Shown here piece after piece: positions 1 to 8,226 of a stretch of DNA of 64,000 bases. Within the stretch, counting starts at the first letter, position 1, and each line of letters begins with the position of its first letter. Source of the DNA: Cohnella sp. GbtcB17 (GTDB lineage Bacteria > Bacillota > Bacilli > Paenibacillales > Paenibacillaceae); NCBI RefSeq assembly GCF_019091135.1, contig NZ_JAGXJW010000023.1, positions 1 to 64,000 of the forward strand. Direction: 5' to 3'. The position numbers were made by a program, and so were the translations under genes. The notes beneath the pieces are model-generated. The model was not told the origin of the DNA. It saw only the letters and a list, made by a program, of their open reading frames with translations, and made no database searches.

Positions 1-1492
1 CGGCCTCGGTCGCCACCATCACCTGCGTGCGCCTGCGGTACAGGTCCATCATCCAGTCCTTTTTCCCACGGTTCATCCCGCCGCGGTAGGGGACGGCGAT
101 CAGCCCGTGCTCCTGGAAAAAGCGGAGGAGGTATTCCTGCGTCTGGCGGTACTCGGTGAATACGATGACTTTATCGCCGATCTCCTCGATGAGCTTCATC
201 GTCGCTTCGGCCTTCGTGTTCGCCTTGACGTTGCGAATGAACTCGACGAGCTCCCAGATTTTCGGGCGGCGCGGAGAGTCTTCGGGCGTTTTTTTGAACA
301 GGTTGACGAGCGTCAGAAATACCGCGTCGCGACTCGAGCATACTTCGCGCTGCAGCGTGACGAGCGACAGCATGCTGGACATGTCGACGCCTTCGACGGT
401 CGCGTTCTCCCGGACGTAGCGGGTGACGGCCTCGTACAGCGCTTGCTCCTCGGGCGACAGCCGCAGCGGCACGTTGGCCACGAAGCGCTTCGTGAACTCG
501 ACACCGCCGTCGGTGCGGCGGTTGCGGATCATGACCTGGCCGAGCGCCTCCTGCAGCTTGTCTTCGTTTTTGGCGACCCGCTTGCCGGCGACGTAGTTCG
601 CGGAGAAGTCGCCTTCGCCGCCGAGCTGGCCGGGCTTGAGCAGGGTGATCAGGTTATACAGCTCGTTCATGTCGTTTTGCACGGGCGTCGCCGTCAGCAG
701 CAGGCAATATTTCTTTCGGATGTCGCTGACGAATTGGTAGTTCCCGGTCTTCTTGTTCTTGAGCTTGTGCGCCTCGTCGATGACGAGCATGTCGTATTCG
801 GTATCGAGCAGCAGCTCGCGGTGCGGGTCGCGCTTGGCCGTGTCGATCGAGGCGACGACGATATCGTTGTTCCAGTGATAAGCCTTCTTCTGCGCGATGG
901 CGGGAATGCCGAATTTGCCGTTCAGCTCGCGCACCCACTGCAGGACGAGCGATGCCGGCACGAGGATGAGCGCTCGCTTCACGAGCCCGCGGACCATGTA
1001 CTCCTTCAGGATCAATCCGGCTTCGATCGTCTTGCCGAGACCGACTTCGTCTGCGAGAATCGCTCTGCCCCGCATCTCGTGAAGGACGCGCCGGGCCGTA
1101 TCCTCCTGATGGGGAAGCGGCGTGAGGCCGGGCAGCACCCGCATGCATTGCAGTTCGTGGAAGTCGGTGACTAGCTGCGCTTCCTCGGCTTCCCACGACA
1201 TCTTGTACAGCGACCAGTCGTCCCACGGCCCTCCGCGGTCGGCTCTGCGCTCGAGTTCTTCGAACGCGGCGCGGTCGACGTGCAGGTCGACGAGCGGATG
1301 CAGCTTGCGGACGTTGCGTGCAGCTTCCTCAGACGCGGCGGCGGCATTCGCCGTTCTGCTGCCGGAAGGGAGGGCGTTCGGCTGCATGCTGGCCGGCGTC
1401 GCGCCTTCGTCCGGCGCGAGGGAAGGGGCGATGCTGACGGCGATTTTGACTTCGGCCTCGGAGCCGTGGGGATGATGGAATGGGGGACGCAG
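1..1492 (-). CDS. SNF2-family DEAD/DEAH helicase, C-terminus cut by window edge
   Basis: Translating the minus strand gives an unbroken frame with a Walker A segment ILADEVGLGKTIEAG (around 1065-1025), a DEAH box (VIDEAHKLKNKK, around 795-760), motif III LLLTATPVQND, and the beginning of a second helicase domain (DKVIVFTEYRQTQEYLLRFF) before the window ends. This is the order of a bacterial SNF2/RapA-like ATP-dependent remodeler; such proteins translocate on duplex DNA and displace proteins or stalled RNA polymerase. Only the N-terminal two thirds are present. The start is uncertain. The frame opens after an in-frame TAG at 1514-1516; an AGGAGG stretch at about 1502-1508 would serve a CTG at 1492, and the first in-frame ATG is at 1387. 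An ATG with its own GGAGG site lies in the same frame at 1549, but only 11 codons precede the TAG. It is divergent from nrdJ. Family assignment is firm; start is not. Confidence 0.85.
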   Translation of the reverse strand, partial: MRPPFHHPHGSEAEVKIAVSIAPSLAPDEGATPASMQPNALPSGSRTANAAAASEEAARNVRKLHPLVDLHVDRAAFEELERRADRGGPWDDWSLYKMSWEAEEAQLVTDFHELQCMRVLPGLTPLPHQEDTARRVLHEMRGRAILADEVGLGKTIEAGLILKEYMVRGLVKRALILVPASLVLQWVRELNGKFGIPAIAQKKAYHWNNDIVVASIDTAKRDPHRELLLDTEYDMLVIDEAHKLKNKKTGNYQFVSDIRKKYCLLLTATPVQNDMNELYNLITLLKPGQLGGEGDFSANYVAGKRVAKNEDKLQEALGQVMIRNRRTDGGVEFTKRFVANVPLRLSPEEQALYEAVTRYVRENATVEGVDMSSMLSLVTLQREVCSSRDAVFLTLVNLFKKTPEDSPRRPKIWELVEFIRNVKANTKAEATMKLIEEIGDKVIVFTEYRQTQEYLLRFFQEHGLIAVPYRGGMNRGKKDWMMDLYRRRTQVMVATEA

Positions 1493-1659
1493 ACGCTTCT
1501 CCTCCTCTTGGGTCTATTCTTCTAGTATGAGCAAGCGCGCGTTTTTCATAACCTCCGTACGTCACCTAATCAGGCGCGTTCGGCAGCTCGCGCCGGATGC
1601 CCGAATTTTTTGGGACATTTGTCGCAATTGACGGATGAGCCTCTCGAATATCTATATTT

Positions 1660-1716
1660 CGTAGCGTATAATGGGTAAAGTCGCAATATATTGTGTCCTA
1701 TGAGGAGAGTGGCGAA
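1660..1716 (+). promoter_or_regulatory. Candidate -10 element and ribosome site upstream of nrdJ
   Basis: A perfect TATAAT lies at 1667-1672 in the gap between the divergent helicase and nrdJ genes. No good -35 hexamer is found 16-18 bases upstream; a TTGACG at 1628-1633 is too distant. The GAGGAG at 1702-1707 is well placed for a GTG start at 1717. No NrdR-box pair was recognised. Confidence 0.35.
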
Positions 1717-4392
1717 GTGAGCGTCCAATTGAATAACGGCGGGGCGAACAAGTCCGCAGGCCGTCGTCTCGAAGGTTTGAGCGAGAAAATTTTCCTCGAT
1801 CGGTACGCATGGAAAAACGCCGATACGAACGCGGTCAAGGTCGGCGACACGGTGCTGGCGCTGACGAAGGACGATCCGAAGTTCCCGGCCAAGGAAGTCG
1901 GCGAGGTTGTCGCACGGGACGGCAAGCGGGTGACCGTGCGCACGCGCGCGGGCGATCTGGTCGAGACGTCGCCGGAAAAGCTGACGCTGACGATCGAGCA
2001 GACGCCGGAGGAAATGTGGGACCGGCTGGCGGGCGCGATGGCGTCCGTCGAAGCGCCGGAGCGTCAGGAAACGTGGCGCGAGCGCTTCCGCTGGCTGCTC
2101 GACGACTGGAAGCTCGTGCCGGGCGGCCGCATCGCGGCGGGAGCCGGCGCCAGCGACGAGCTGACGCTGTTCAACTGCTACGTTATTCCGTCGCCGAAGG
2201 ACAGCCGAGGCGGCATCATGGAGACGCTGACCGAGATGACCGAGATCATGTCGCGCGGCGGCGGCGTCGGCATCAATCTGTCGTCGCTGCGTCCGCGCCG
2301 GTCGATCGTGCGCGGGGTGAACGGCTCCTCAAGCGGCGCCGTGTCGTGGGGCGGCCTGTTCAGCTACACGACCGGATTGATCGAACAGGGCGGCAGCCGG
2401 CGCGGCGCGCTCATGCTCATGATGAACGACTGGCATCCAGACGTCGTCGATTTCATCACGGTTAAGCAGACGATGGGGCAGGTTACGAACGCCAATTTGT
2501 CGGTTTGCGTGAGCAACGGCTTCATGAAGGCGGTCAAAGAGGACCTGGACTGGGAGCTCGTGTTCCCCGACACGTCCGACGCCGAGTACGACGCGCTGTG
2601 GGACGGCGATCTGGACAAGTGGAAGTCGCTCGGCAAGCAGGTTATCCCGTACCGCACCGTCCGCGCGCGCGAAGTGTGGCGCACGATCATCGAGTCCGCC
2701 TGGAAATCGGCCGAGCCGGGCGTCGTGTTTATGGAGTATTACAATCAGATGTCGAACAGCTGGTACTTTAATCCTATAATTTGCACTAATCCATGCGGAG
2801 AACAAGGGCTTCCGGCATGGGGTGTTTGTAACCTGTCGGCCGTCAATCTGTCCCGCTTCTACGACGAAGCGAAGCATGACGTCGCCTGGGAAGAGCTTGG
2901 ACGGGTCGTCCGATATTCGACGCGATTCCTCGACAACGTCATCGACAAGACGCCTTATCACTTCCCGGAAAATGAGGCGAATCAGAAGCTCGAACGCCGC
3001 GTCGGTCTCGGCACGATGGGACTCGCGGAGCTGATGATCCGGCTCGAGATCCGTTACGGCAGCCCGGAGAGCCTCGCGTTCCTCGACAAGCTGTACGGCT
3101 TTATGGCGAAGGAGGCATACCTGGCCTCCACGGAGATCGCAGCTGAGAAAGGTTCGTTCCCGGCATTCGATGCGGAGCCGTTCCTGCAAAGCGGCTTCAT
3201 GAAAAACATGATCGAGACGTATCCGGAGGTCGGCGCGGCGGTGCGCGAGCGCGGCATGCGCAACGTCACCGTGCTGACGCAGGCGCCGACGGGCTCGACC
3301 GGCACGATGGTCGGAACGTCGACGGGCATCGAACCGTACTTCGCGTTCGAGTTCTTCCGGCAGAGCCGGCTCGGCTACGACAAGCAGCTCGTGCCGATCG
3401 CGCAGGAGTGGCAGGACGCGCATCCCGGCGAGCAGCTGCCGGCGTGGTTCGTGACCGCGATGGATCTGTCCGCGAAGGATCATATCCGCGCGCAGGCCGC
3501 GATCCAGCGCTGGGTGGACAGCTCGATCTCCAAGACGGCGAACTGTCCGTCCGACTTCACGGTTGAGGAGACGGCGGAGCTGTACGAGCTCGCGTTCGAG
3601 CTGGGCTGCAAGGGCGTCACGATCTACCGCGACGGCAGCCGCGACGTGCAGGTGCTGAGCACGACGAAGGATGAAAAAAAGGACGAGAAAAAGGAAGAGG
3701 GCAAGGACGATGCGGCGCCGATCGCCGAAGCGGTAGCGGCGGTGCAAGCCGTACTGCCGGCGACGTCGGCTCAAGCGGCGCCTAGCGCGCCGGCAACATC
3801 GGTTGTGCCTGTCGTGTCGGCGCCGGCCGACAAAGCCTACAAGAGCCGCCCGAAAATTCTGCGTGGGGCGACGTACAAGTTCAATACGCCGTTCGGCATG
3901 GCGTATATTACGGTCAACGACCTCGATGGCACGCCTGGCGAGATCTTCCTTAACGTAGGCAAGGCAGGCTCCGACGTATTCGCGATGGCCGAAGCGCTCG
4001 GCCGCGTCTGCTCGCTGTTCCTGCGGTACGGCGACCACGGCGACAAGGTCCAGCTGCTCGTCAAGCACCTCAAGGGCATCGGCGGCTCCGGCGCCGTCGG
4101 CTTCGGTCCGAACCGCGACGAGTCGATCGCGGACGCCGTCGCCAAAGCGCTCGAGCTGCACGCCGGCATGCTGGCCGAAGAAGCCGCTGCATCCGAGGCG
4201 CTGGACGACGCTTCAAGCGGCAGTGCAGCGGGTTCGATCGCAGCGACCGCGATTCCCGCGCCGGCGGCTTACGGCTACGGCAAGTCCGGCCACACCTCGA
4301 CGGACCTGTGCCCGTCCTGCGGCTCCGCGTCGCTCATCAACGTCGAGGGCTGCAAGACGTGCACGAACTGCGGATACAGCAAGTGCAGCTAA
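1717..4392 (+). CDS. nrdJ: Adenosylcobalamin-dependent (class II) ribonucleoside-diphosphate/triphosphate reductase
   Basis: Reduces ribonucleotides to deoxyribonucleotides in the cytoplasm using a thiyl radical generated from adenosylcobalamin, so it needs no oxygen and no NrdB partner. About 891 residues. The finger-loop motif NPCGEQ sits near residue 358 (radical Cys about 360), a redox Cys lies in FNCYVIPSP (about 154), and a second in KTANCPSDF (about 608). An LTQAPTGSTGTMVGTSTG nucleotide loop is present. A low-complexity linker (Lys/Glu-rich, then Ala/Pro-rich, about 650-708) precedes a TSCPD-like domain (about 710-810). The C-terminus is a four-Cys zinc ribbon (CPSC, CKTC and CTNC elements), typical of NrdJ, which regenerates the active site. 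No N-terminal ATP-cone is apparent. GTG 1717 is chosen because GAGGAG ends nine bases upstream; an in-frame GTG at 1693 lacks a site. Monocistronic, divergent from the helicase. Confidence 0.97.
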   Translation: MSVQLNNGGANKSAGRRLEGLSEKIFLDRYAWKNADTNAVKVGDTVLALTKDDPKFPAKEVGEVVARDGKRVTVRTRAGDLVETSPEKLTLTIEQTPEEMWDRLAGAMASVEAPERQETWRERFRWLLDDWKLVPGGRIAAGAGASDELTLFNCYVIPSPKDSRGGIMETLTEMTEIMSRGGGVGINLSSLRPRRSIVRGVNGSSSGAVSWGGLFSYTTGLIEQGGSRRGALMLMMNDWHPDVVDFITVKQTMGQVTNANLSVCVSNGFMKAVKEDLDWELVFPDTSDAEYDALWDGDLDKWKSLGKQVIPYRTVRAREVWRTIIESAWKSAEPGVVFMEYYNQMSNSWYFNPIICTNPCGEQGLPAWGVCNLSAVNLSRFYDEAKHDVAWEELGRVVRYSTRFLDNVIDKTPYHFPENEANQKLERRVGLGTMGLAELMIRLEIRYGSPESLAFLDKLYGFMAKEAYLASTEIAAEKGSFPAFDAEPFLQSGFMKNMIETYPEVGAAVRERGMRNVTVLTQAPTGSTGTMVGTSTGIEPYFAFEFFRQSRLGYDKQLVPIAQEWQDAHPGEQLPAWFVTAMDLSAKDHIRAQAAIQRWVDSSISKTANCPSDFTVEETAELYELAFELGCKGVTIYRDGSRDVQVLSTTKDEKKDEKKEEGKDDAAPIAEAVAAVQAVLPATSAQAAPSAPATSVVPVVSAPADKAYKSRPKILRGATYKFNTPFGMAYITVNDLDGTPGEIFLNVGKAGSDVFAMAEALGRVCSLFLRYGDHGDKVQLLVKHLKGIGGSGAVGFGPNRDESIADAVAKALELHAGMLAEEAAASEALDDASSGSAAGSIAATAIPAPAAYGYGKSGHTSTDLCPSCGSASLINVEGCKTCTNCGYSKCS

Positions 4393-4399
4393 CCGATGA

Positions 4400-4958
4400 C
4401 TGGCGATACAGATAATCGGGCAAGTAGGGATAGAAAAATTGGAAGAAAGCGCAGTGGATACCAATCTACTAGCGGCGCTGACTATTGAGTCTTCCGGCTT
4501 TACCCTGAATGGTACTGGACCCTATCTCGCACGCAGTTACGAACTGCTGGGGAACATGCTAGGGATCATTCAAAAATTCCGTGGCACCGGGAAAATGACG
4601 GGTTTTCTGCAAGAGAACACGCTGGGATGCACTTTGCCTTTTTCCCAATATGATCTGAACATAACCTATTCAACCAGGCAAGAAGGGAAACCGATATCCG
4701 GTGGAATCGTCATCGAGCTCTCGGATTATGAAATTATATTTAGGTATTGGATTTAGTGTTGAGTTCCTTCCGAAAAACCGAGAAACGTGTAAAGTCGGAT
4801 ATATTAGAATTGGAGAAGGAACTTTCGATCAGAATGAATAGGTACGGGAACGCGTCTTGAATGGTGATGAGGCGTACTTAAAAGTCGCAAGTCAACCAGC
4901 CTCCCTCTTCGTTGAGAAATGTACAAATATAATTAATGCAGGTATAACCCAGTTTTAA
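4400..4958 (+). pseudogene. GH35 / DUF5597-type beta-galactosidase C-terminal remnant (frameshift plus nonsense codon)
   Basis: The frame ending at 4756 encodes a segment including IESSGFTLNG, ARSYELLGNMLGIIQKFRGT, GKMTGFLQENT and GGIVIELSDYE. About 29 bases before its stop, the +1 frame takes over from 4728 with LGIGFSVEFLPKN, KVGYIRIGEGTFDQNE, a TAG at 4839-4841, then VRERVLNGDEAYLKV, ending at TAA 4956. Read together this matches my recollection of the C-terminal DUF5597 domain of GH35 beta-galactosidases, in which a Gly-rich segment is followed by FLP(K)..VGYI...EG.F..G.W..GR.LNGDE. In that alignment the TAG stands where Trp (TGG) is expected. The 5' portion, including the catalytic barrel, is absent: the frame opens at a TGA at 4397-4399, five bases after the nrdJ stop. 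The only start candidate for the first frame is a TTG at 4439 with a poor site. I interpret this as the decayed 3' end of a glycosidase gene; the family call rests on memory of the motif, not a search. Confidence 0.65.
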
Positions 4959-4979
4959 TTAAAACGTTCCATTTTGAAA

Positions 4980-5016
4980 CCTCATGTGCGCTTAAATTCC
5001 GCACATGGGGTGTTTT
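4980..5016 (+). terminator. Rho-independent terminator
   Basis: CCTCATGTGCG (4980-4990) pairs with CGCACATGGGG (5000-5010) with one G-T wobble, a nine-base loop, and is followed by TGTTTTG. It lies after the GH35 remnant. Confidence 0.7.
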
Positions 5017-5043
5017 GATATGAGGAATAGAGCCATTTCTATT

Positions 5044-5358
5044 TTAATCAACCCAGTTTGATCGAAATAAAATGGAGAACGCTCCACCAATTCTTTTTGG
5101 AAGGTGAGTCGTAAGCGAAATGAAACTGGTTAAAAATGAAGTAAGTAGGGACGCTACCATGAAGGTGAATATAAAACTGATTTTGAAATATAATATACTG
5201 CCTATTCCCAAGCCTAATAATGCTAAGTACTGTACCATGTCGGGAAGTTATGTCGAAAGATTCTTGAACGAAAATAACAGCTCGTAAATAAAAAATAAAT
5301 CAGATATCGTAATAAGAAAAATAAGCAACATGTCCAAAAATTTCGAATGAACAAGGTG
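5044..5358 (-). pseudogene. Remnant of a multi-spanning membrane protein
   Basis: One frame from about 5350 down to 5044 reads almost entirely hydrophobic: KFLDMLLIFLITISDLFFIY, then ELLFSFKNLST, a TAA, then MVQYLALLGLGIGSILYFK, ISFIFTFMVASLLTSFLTSF, ending RSNWVD. That is about three or four membrane spans interrupted by one stop. The ATG at 5238 has no ribosome site. It probably continues the hydrophobic tail of the preceding (5360-5890) fragment through another frameshift, because the frame just upstream (SYILLFSRF) changes register near 5360. I do not recognise a family. Decay rather than a small functional protein is favoured by the stop and the missing start signal. Confidence 0.4.
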
Positions 5359-5359
5359 A

Positions 5360-5890
5360 TTATTCCGACCAAAAGCGTGAGAACAAGAGAATATAAGATT
5401 CATGCATCAATTCTATCCCGGATTTACCTTGGTACCAAGGAAGCAAAAGACTGGTTCCGTAGACGAGCAAACTGACAATACTTATGGAATCGATTTTGCG
5501 CAACACTTTTATTATAAAACTTTTCATAGTGATGAAAATGAACAGGCCAGCCAGATAAACCGACTGGCCTGTTAAAGACTGTTTACTGAACGACTTTACG
5601 GAGTGGTTCAGCTTGGCACTTGAGAAGCGATTGCCTCCTACATCTATCTTGGGCAGTATTCGAACAAGCCACTTAGGGAAGTACCAGGCGGATTTACCAA
5701 GCAGTGTCATGGCTGCCGGTACAATCATGAGTCTTACGATAAAAGCGTCGAAGAAAATGCCGAAAGCCAGAGCGAGACCCATCGATTTTTCCATTGTATC
5801 CTCAGCGAAAATAAAGCTCGCGAATACGGACACCATAATTAAGCCTGCAGCCGTAACGATTTTACCACTGTTTTTAAGACCAAAGAAGTA
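5360..5890 (-). pseudogene. MmpL/RND-type exporter C-terminal remnant
   Basis: Starting about 5887 the frame reads FFGLKNSGKIVTAAGLIMVS, FASFIFAEDTMEKSMGLALA, FGIFFDAFIVRLMIVPAAMT, LLGKSAWYFPKWLVRILPKI. This is the last pair of transmembrane helices of an MmpL-family (YdfJ-like) permease, whose full length is normally over 700 residues; everything N-terminal is missing and the frame begins just behind the stop of the neighbouring lipoprotein gene (5927). After IDVGG the sequence loses MmpL similarity and becomes a new hydrophobic stretch beginning near MKSFIIKVL (5527). A perfect 10-base inverted repeat (5541-5550 / 5564-5573) that looks like the old gene's terminator is now read through in frame. 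So this is a truncated gene joined to an unrelated tail. No function is expected. Confidence 0.7.
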
Positions 5891-5926
5891 ATCTGGCAGG
5901 TTGAGGATTCTATATTCGTATGAGAG

Positions 5927-6724
5927 CTAGTAGCGAAGATCGCTTCCCGCATATTCCATGGTAATCGGATTAAAATACATCTTAATGTTTCCCAGCAAGC
6001 CATCCAACTCTGTGCTAAATTGAACGGATACAACAAGTTCTAGTTTTTTGTTTCGGTCCAACGGCTGCTCGACGTTTTCTCCAGCTTCCAGGACTACGAT
6101 GGCTTTCTCCATCGGAGTTGTCAAAGTTTTCTTTTCCTTATCAGACAGACGATTCCAAGCCAGCTCGCGGTACTGTTTTTCCTCTTTAACTTTGTCATAG
6201 TGGTAGACATAGTAGTACCAGCTGCCGCCAAGATCCGTATAGTTTTTTACGTAACTAAATTTTGATGGATCATCTTTAAGCAATTCCGGTAGGTTGATAT
6301 AGATGATGCCTTGTCGAAACAAGCCAGGTTCTTCTTCGATTAAAATATCAATGGTTTTAGTAGGGTCATCGTTTAAGGAGGAAATCTCTTTTATTACATC
6401 TTCTTGGAATAGCTGTTGAGCGAATGACTGAATAGCGGGGTCTTTAATCTTGATGATGTTGTAATCTTGATGAAGAATGACAGGGCGGGACTGGAAAACA
6501 CTTTCATTCTCGAGAATGTAGTTGCCCATTTCTTCTATGTTCTCACGTCTCTTTTGAAAATATTTTAGCACATCCGCCTCAGGATGTTTTATTACTTCGG
6601 TAATATTCAAGGGGATGATTAGATCGCTCACGTTTACTTGCTCCTTGCCATTGCTTTCACAACCGCTTGCCGTAAGGACAAAACAGATCAGGATCGGAAT
6701 AATTTTTACCGACAATTTTTTCAT
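5927..6724 (-). CDS. Predicted lipoprotein of unknown function
   Basis: 265 residues. The N-terminus MKKLSVKIIPILICFVLTAS followed by GC is a lipoprotein signal with lipobox (TASGC), so the mature protein should be diacylglyceryl-anchored at the outer face of the membrane. The remainder is hydrophilic and mixed alpha/beta, with a Tyr-rich patch (GGSWYYYVYHYDKV) near residue 180. No family recognised. ATG 6724 is chosen over the ATG six codons earlier because GGAGGG ends six bases before it. Lower GC than the surrounding genome. No overlapping partner; the downstream neighbour is a broken exporter gene, so any original operon has decayed. Confidence 0.75.
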   Translation of the reverse strand: MKKLSVKIIPILICFVLTASGCESNGKEQVNVSDLIIPLNITEVIKHPEADVLKYFQKRRENIEEMGNYILENESVFQSRPVILHQDYNIIKIKDPAIQSFAQQLFQEDVIKEISSLNDDPTKTIDILIEEEPGLFRQGIIYINLPELLKDDPSKFSYVKNYTDLGGSWYYYVYHYDKVKEEKQYRELAWNRLSDKEKKTLTTPMEKAIVVLEAGENVEQPLDRNKKLELVVSVQFSTELDGLLGNIKMYFNPITMEYAGSDLRY

Positions 6725-6850
6725 AATGATCCCTCCGATCAATTGTTGTTTATTCGCTTGAAATATACATGCACAACACTCAAAAGTCCTTTGGTAGGGG
6801 ATCTACTTTGAATAATAAATGAAAGAAAGATGCAGCTAACAACGGTCGTA

Positions 6851-6894
6851 ACTTTAAAAGGAAAGCCGCAATACAGCGGCTTTCCTTTTAAAGT
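6851..6894 (-). terminator. Long perfect-stem terminator of the protease operon
   Basis: A 19-base perfect stem (6851-6869 with 6876-6894) and a six-base loop. On the minus strand it begins at the last base of the upstream gene's TAA. The arms run from A/T-rich outside (ACTTTAAAAGG) to GC-rich inside, so it can act in either direction. Confidence 0.85.
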
Positions 6895-7517
6895 TATTCA
6901 ATATCCTTGATTTTCCTCTTCACTTCATCGTATGCTTCGTTTTTTAAATTCGCAAATTCTTTTGTGCTGTCGAACATAGGTATGACTTTATTGTCTGCAT
7001 TAACTTTTAAATAACCTGCGACAGGATGAACGTCGATGTATCTACCTATTGGTTCGCTGAAAGCCAAGTTAAAGATTAATTCATCGCTGATTTTCAATTC
7101 CGGGCGGAGATTTATTTCATCCTCCCTAATAAACAATATGATTTCCTTATCTTCAAGTTGCCCTTTTATTACATCTGTGACTGAAATGGTATAGTTTGTT
7201 CCCGAACGAATATGAGTTGATTTTCCGCCCTGCGCATCGACTGCTGTCCTCTCGGGAGTTCCTTCTATTAATTGGACTTCTTCTTGTACATTTTCCGCTT
7301 TAACAATTTCTCCTTTGACAATCAAAGGGGAATGATCAACTAATTCCTTCAAGCTTTGGGGATTCCTAATTTGAATTAACCTTCCGCTTGCAGTTTCAAC
7401 AATTTGGGATTCTACTGCGGGCTCTTCTGCCGCCTTGGTTTTATTTCCCGAAAGCTCAACGCTGCTATAGACAGTGACCGCCAGAACGGTACAGGCTATT
7501 AAAAGGTATTTTTTCAT
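6894..7517 (-). CDS. Secreted protein of unknown function, partner of the matrixin-like protease
   Basis: 207 residues. MKKYLLIACTVLAVTVYSSV is a signal sequence; the likely cleavage region precedes EEPAVESQIV. The mature part has a beta-rich pattern (LVDHSPLIVKGEIVKAENV, YTISVTDVIKGQL, KEIILFIREDEI) resembling a small beta-barrel: 'potential for a signalling/secretion partner' is as far as I can go. ATG 7517 is chosen because AAAGGAA lies eight bases upstream; the reading frame also extends 16 codons further upstream, into the protease gene, without a site. It follows the protease gene directly, overlapping the region just after its stop (7540), so the two are probably co-transcribed and end at the 19-base hairpin. 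It might be an inhibitor or chaperone for the protease, or an independent secreted factor; neither is shown. Confidence 0.7.
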   Translation of the reverse strand: MKKYLLIACTVLAVTVYSSVELSGNKTKAAEEPAVESQIVETASGRLIQIRNPQSLKELVDHSPLIVKGEIVKAENVQEEVQLIEGTPERTAVDAQGGKSTHIRSGTNYTISVTDVIKGQLEDKEIILFIREDEINLRPELKISDELIFNLAFSEPIGRYIDVHPVAGYLKVNADNKVIPMFDSTKEFANLKNEAYDEVKRKIKDIE

Positions 7518-7539
7518 AAGGTGTGTTCCTTTCCTTGGA

Positions 7540-8226
7540 TTAATATCCATACATATTTTTAACATCGTTTACTTCATGATTCTGGGGGAGGTAGCTCGTC
7601 CCGACATTAGTAAAATACGTATAACTCATTATTGAAGGATCTGTATTCGGATTAGCCGGCGAGTAATCAGATAAATGAGAATGACCTAAAGCAAGAACAT
7701 GTCCGAGTTCATGGCTCATAGTAAACCGATAAGTATAAGCTGTTCCTGAATTAGGACTTGGATTTAAATAAATGTTTGCCCCTTTTAGCTGTTTGGTAGA
7801 GGCATTCGCAGTAGCGTATGAAGTAATAGATGAACCATTAGTATCATATAATTCTGTAACTCCTAATGTTTCAGTAAAAAAACCATCGGGGTACATAGTG
7901 TCCCAATATTGCTGAGTAGTAGTGACCATATAAGTATTTGGCACTTGTGATGCGCTGGCGGTTGTAACTTCCACAGGAACCGCAGAAGAGTGCCAAGCCG
8001 TCCGAGCATCCTCATAGTATGTTGCCCAAGATCCGGATAGACTTTGTTGGTTAATCATTACTTTTAGTCGTCCAGTGCTCGTGTTTTTTGGAGTCCATCT
8101 GAGTGGAATCGTGCTGATCGTCGAGCCACTTTTTACATAGTAAATTTCGTGAGCAAAAGAATTTGCACTAGTTAAGAACGCAAAGATTGAAAACATAGAC
8201 AGCGTAAATGTTAATTTTTTTTTCAT
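7540..8226 (-). CDS. Secreted matrixin-like zinc metalloprotease
   Basis: 228 residues with a signal peptide (KKKLTFTLSMFSIFAFLTSA, likely cut near SFAHE). The zinc site SHELGHVLALGHSH (about residues 168-181) is the HExxHxxGxxH-type metzincin pattern, and a Met-turn follows (PSIMSYTYF, about 198). That combination and the small size point to a matrixin/peptidase M10-like fold, secreted and acting outside the cell on protein substrates. It lacks a long propeptide with a cysteine switch. The start has AAGGAAG seven to ten bases upstream. Two-gene unit with the 207-residue secreted protein. GC content is low relative to the carbohydrate loci, so it may be an acquired gene. Family confidence is high, substrate unknown. 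Confidence 0.9.
   Translation of the reverse strand: MKKKLTFTLSMFSIFAFLTSANSFAHEIYYVKSGSTISTIPLRWTPKNTSTGRLKVMINQQSLSGSWATYYEDARTAWHSSAVPVEVTTASASQVPNTYMVTTTQQYWDTMYPDGFFTETLGVTELYDTNGSSITSYATANASTKQLKGANIYLNPSPNSGTAYTYRFTMSHELGHVLALGHSHLSDYSPANPNTDPSIMSYTYFTNVGTSYLPQNHEVNDVKNMYGY

Noticed and set aside
107..1174. Long plus-strand frame opposite the SNF2 helicase
   Set aside because: It is the antisense of the helicase, with Arg/Leu/Asp-rich composition typical of a GC-rich shadow frame and no motif.
2329..4161. 610-codon minus-strand frame within nrdJ
   Set aside because: Antisense shadow caused by the codon bias of nrdJ; no ribosome site and no recognisable domain.
4728..4841. Independent 37-residue peptide starting MKLYLGIGF
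   Set aside because: It continues the DUF5597-like domain of the overlapping frame and is better explained by a frameshift in one decayed gene.
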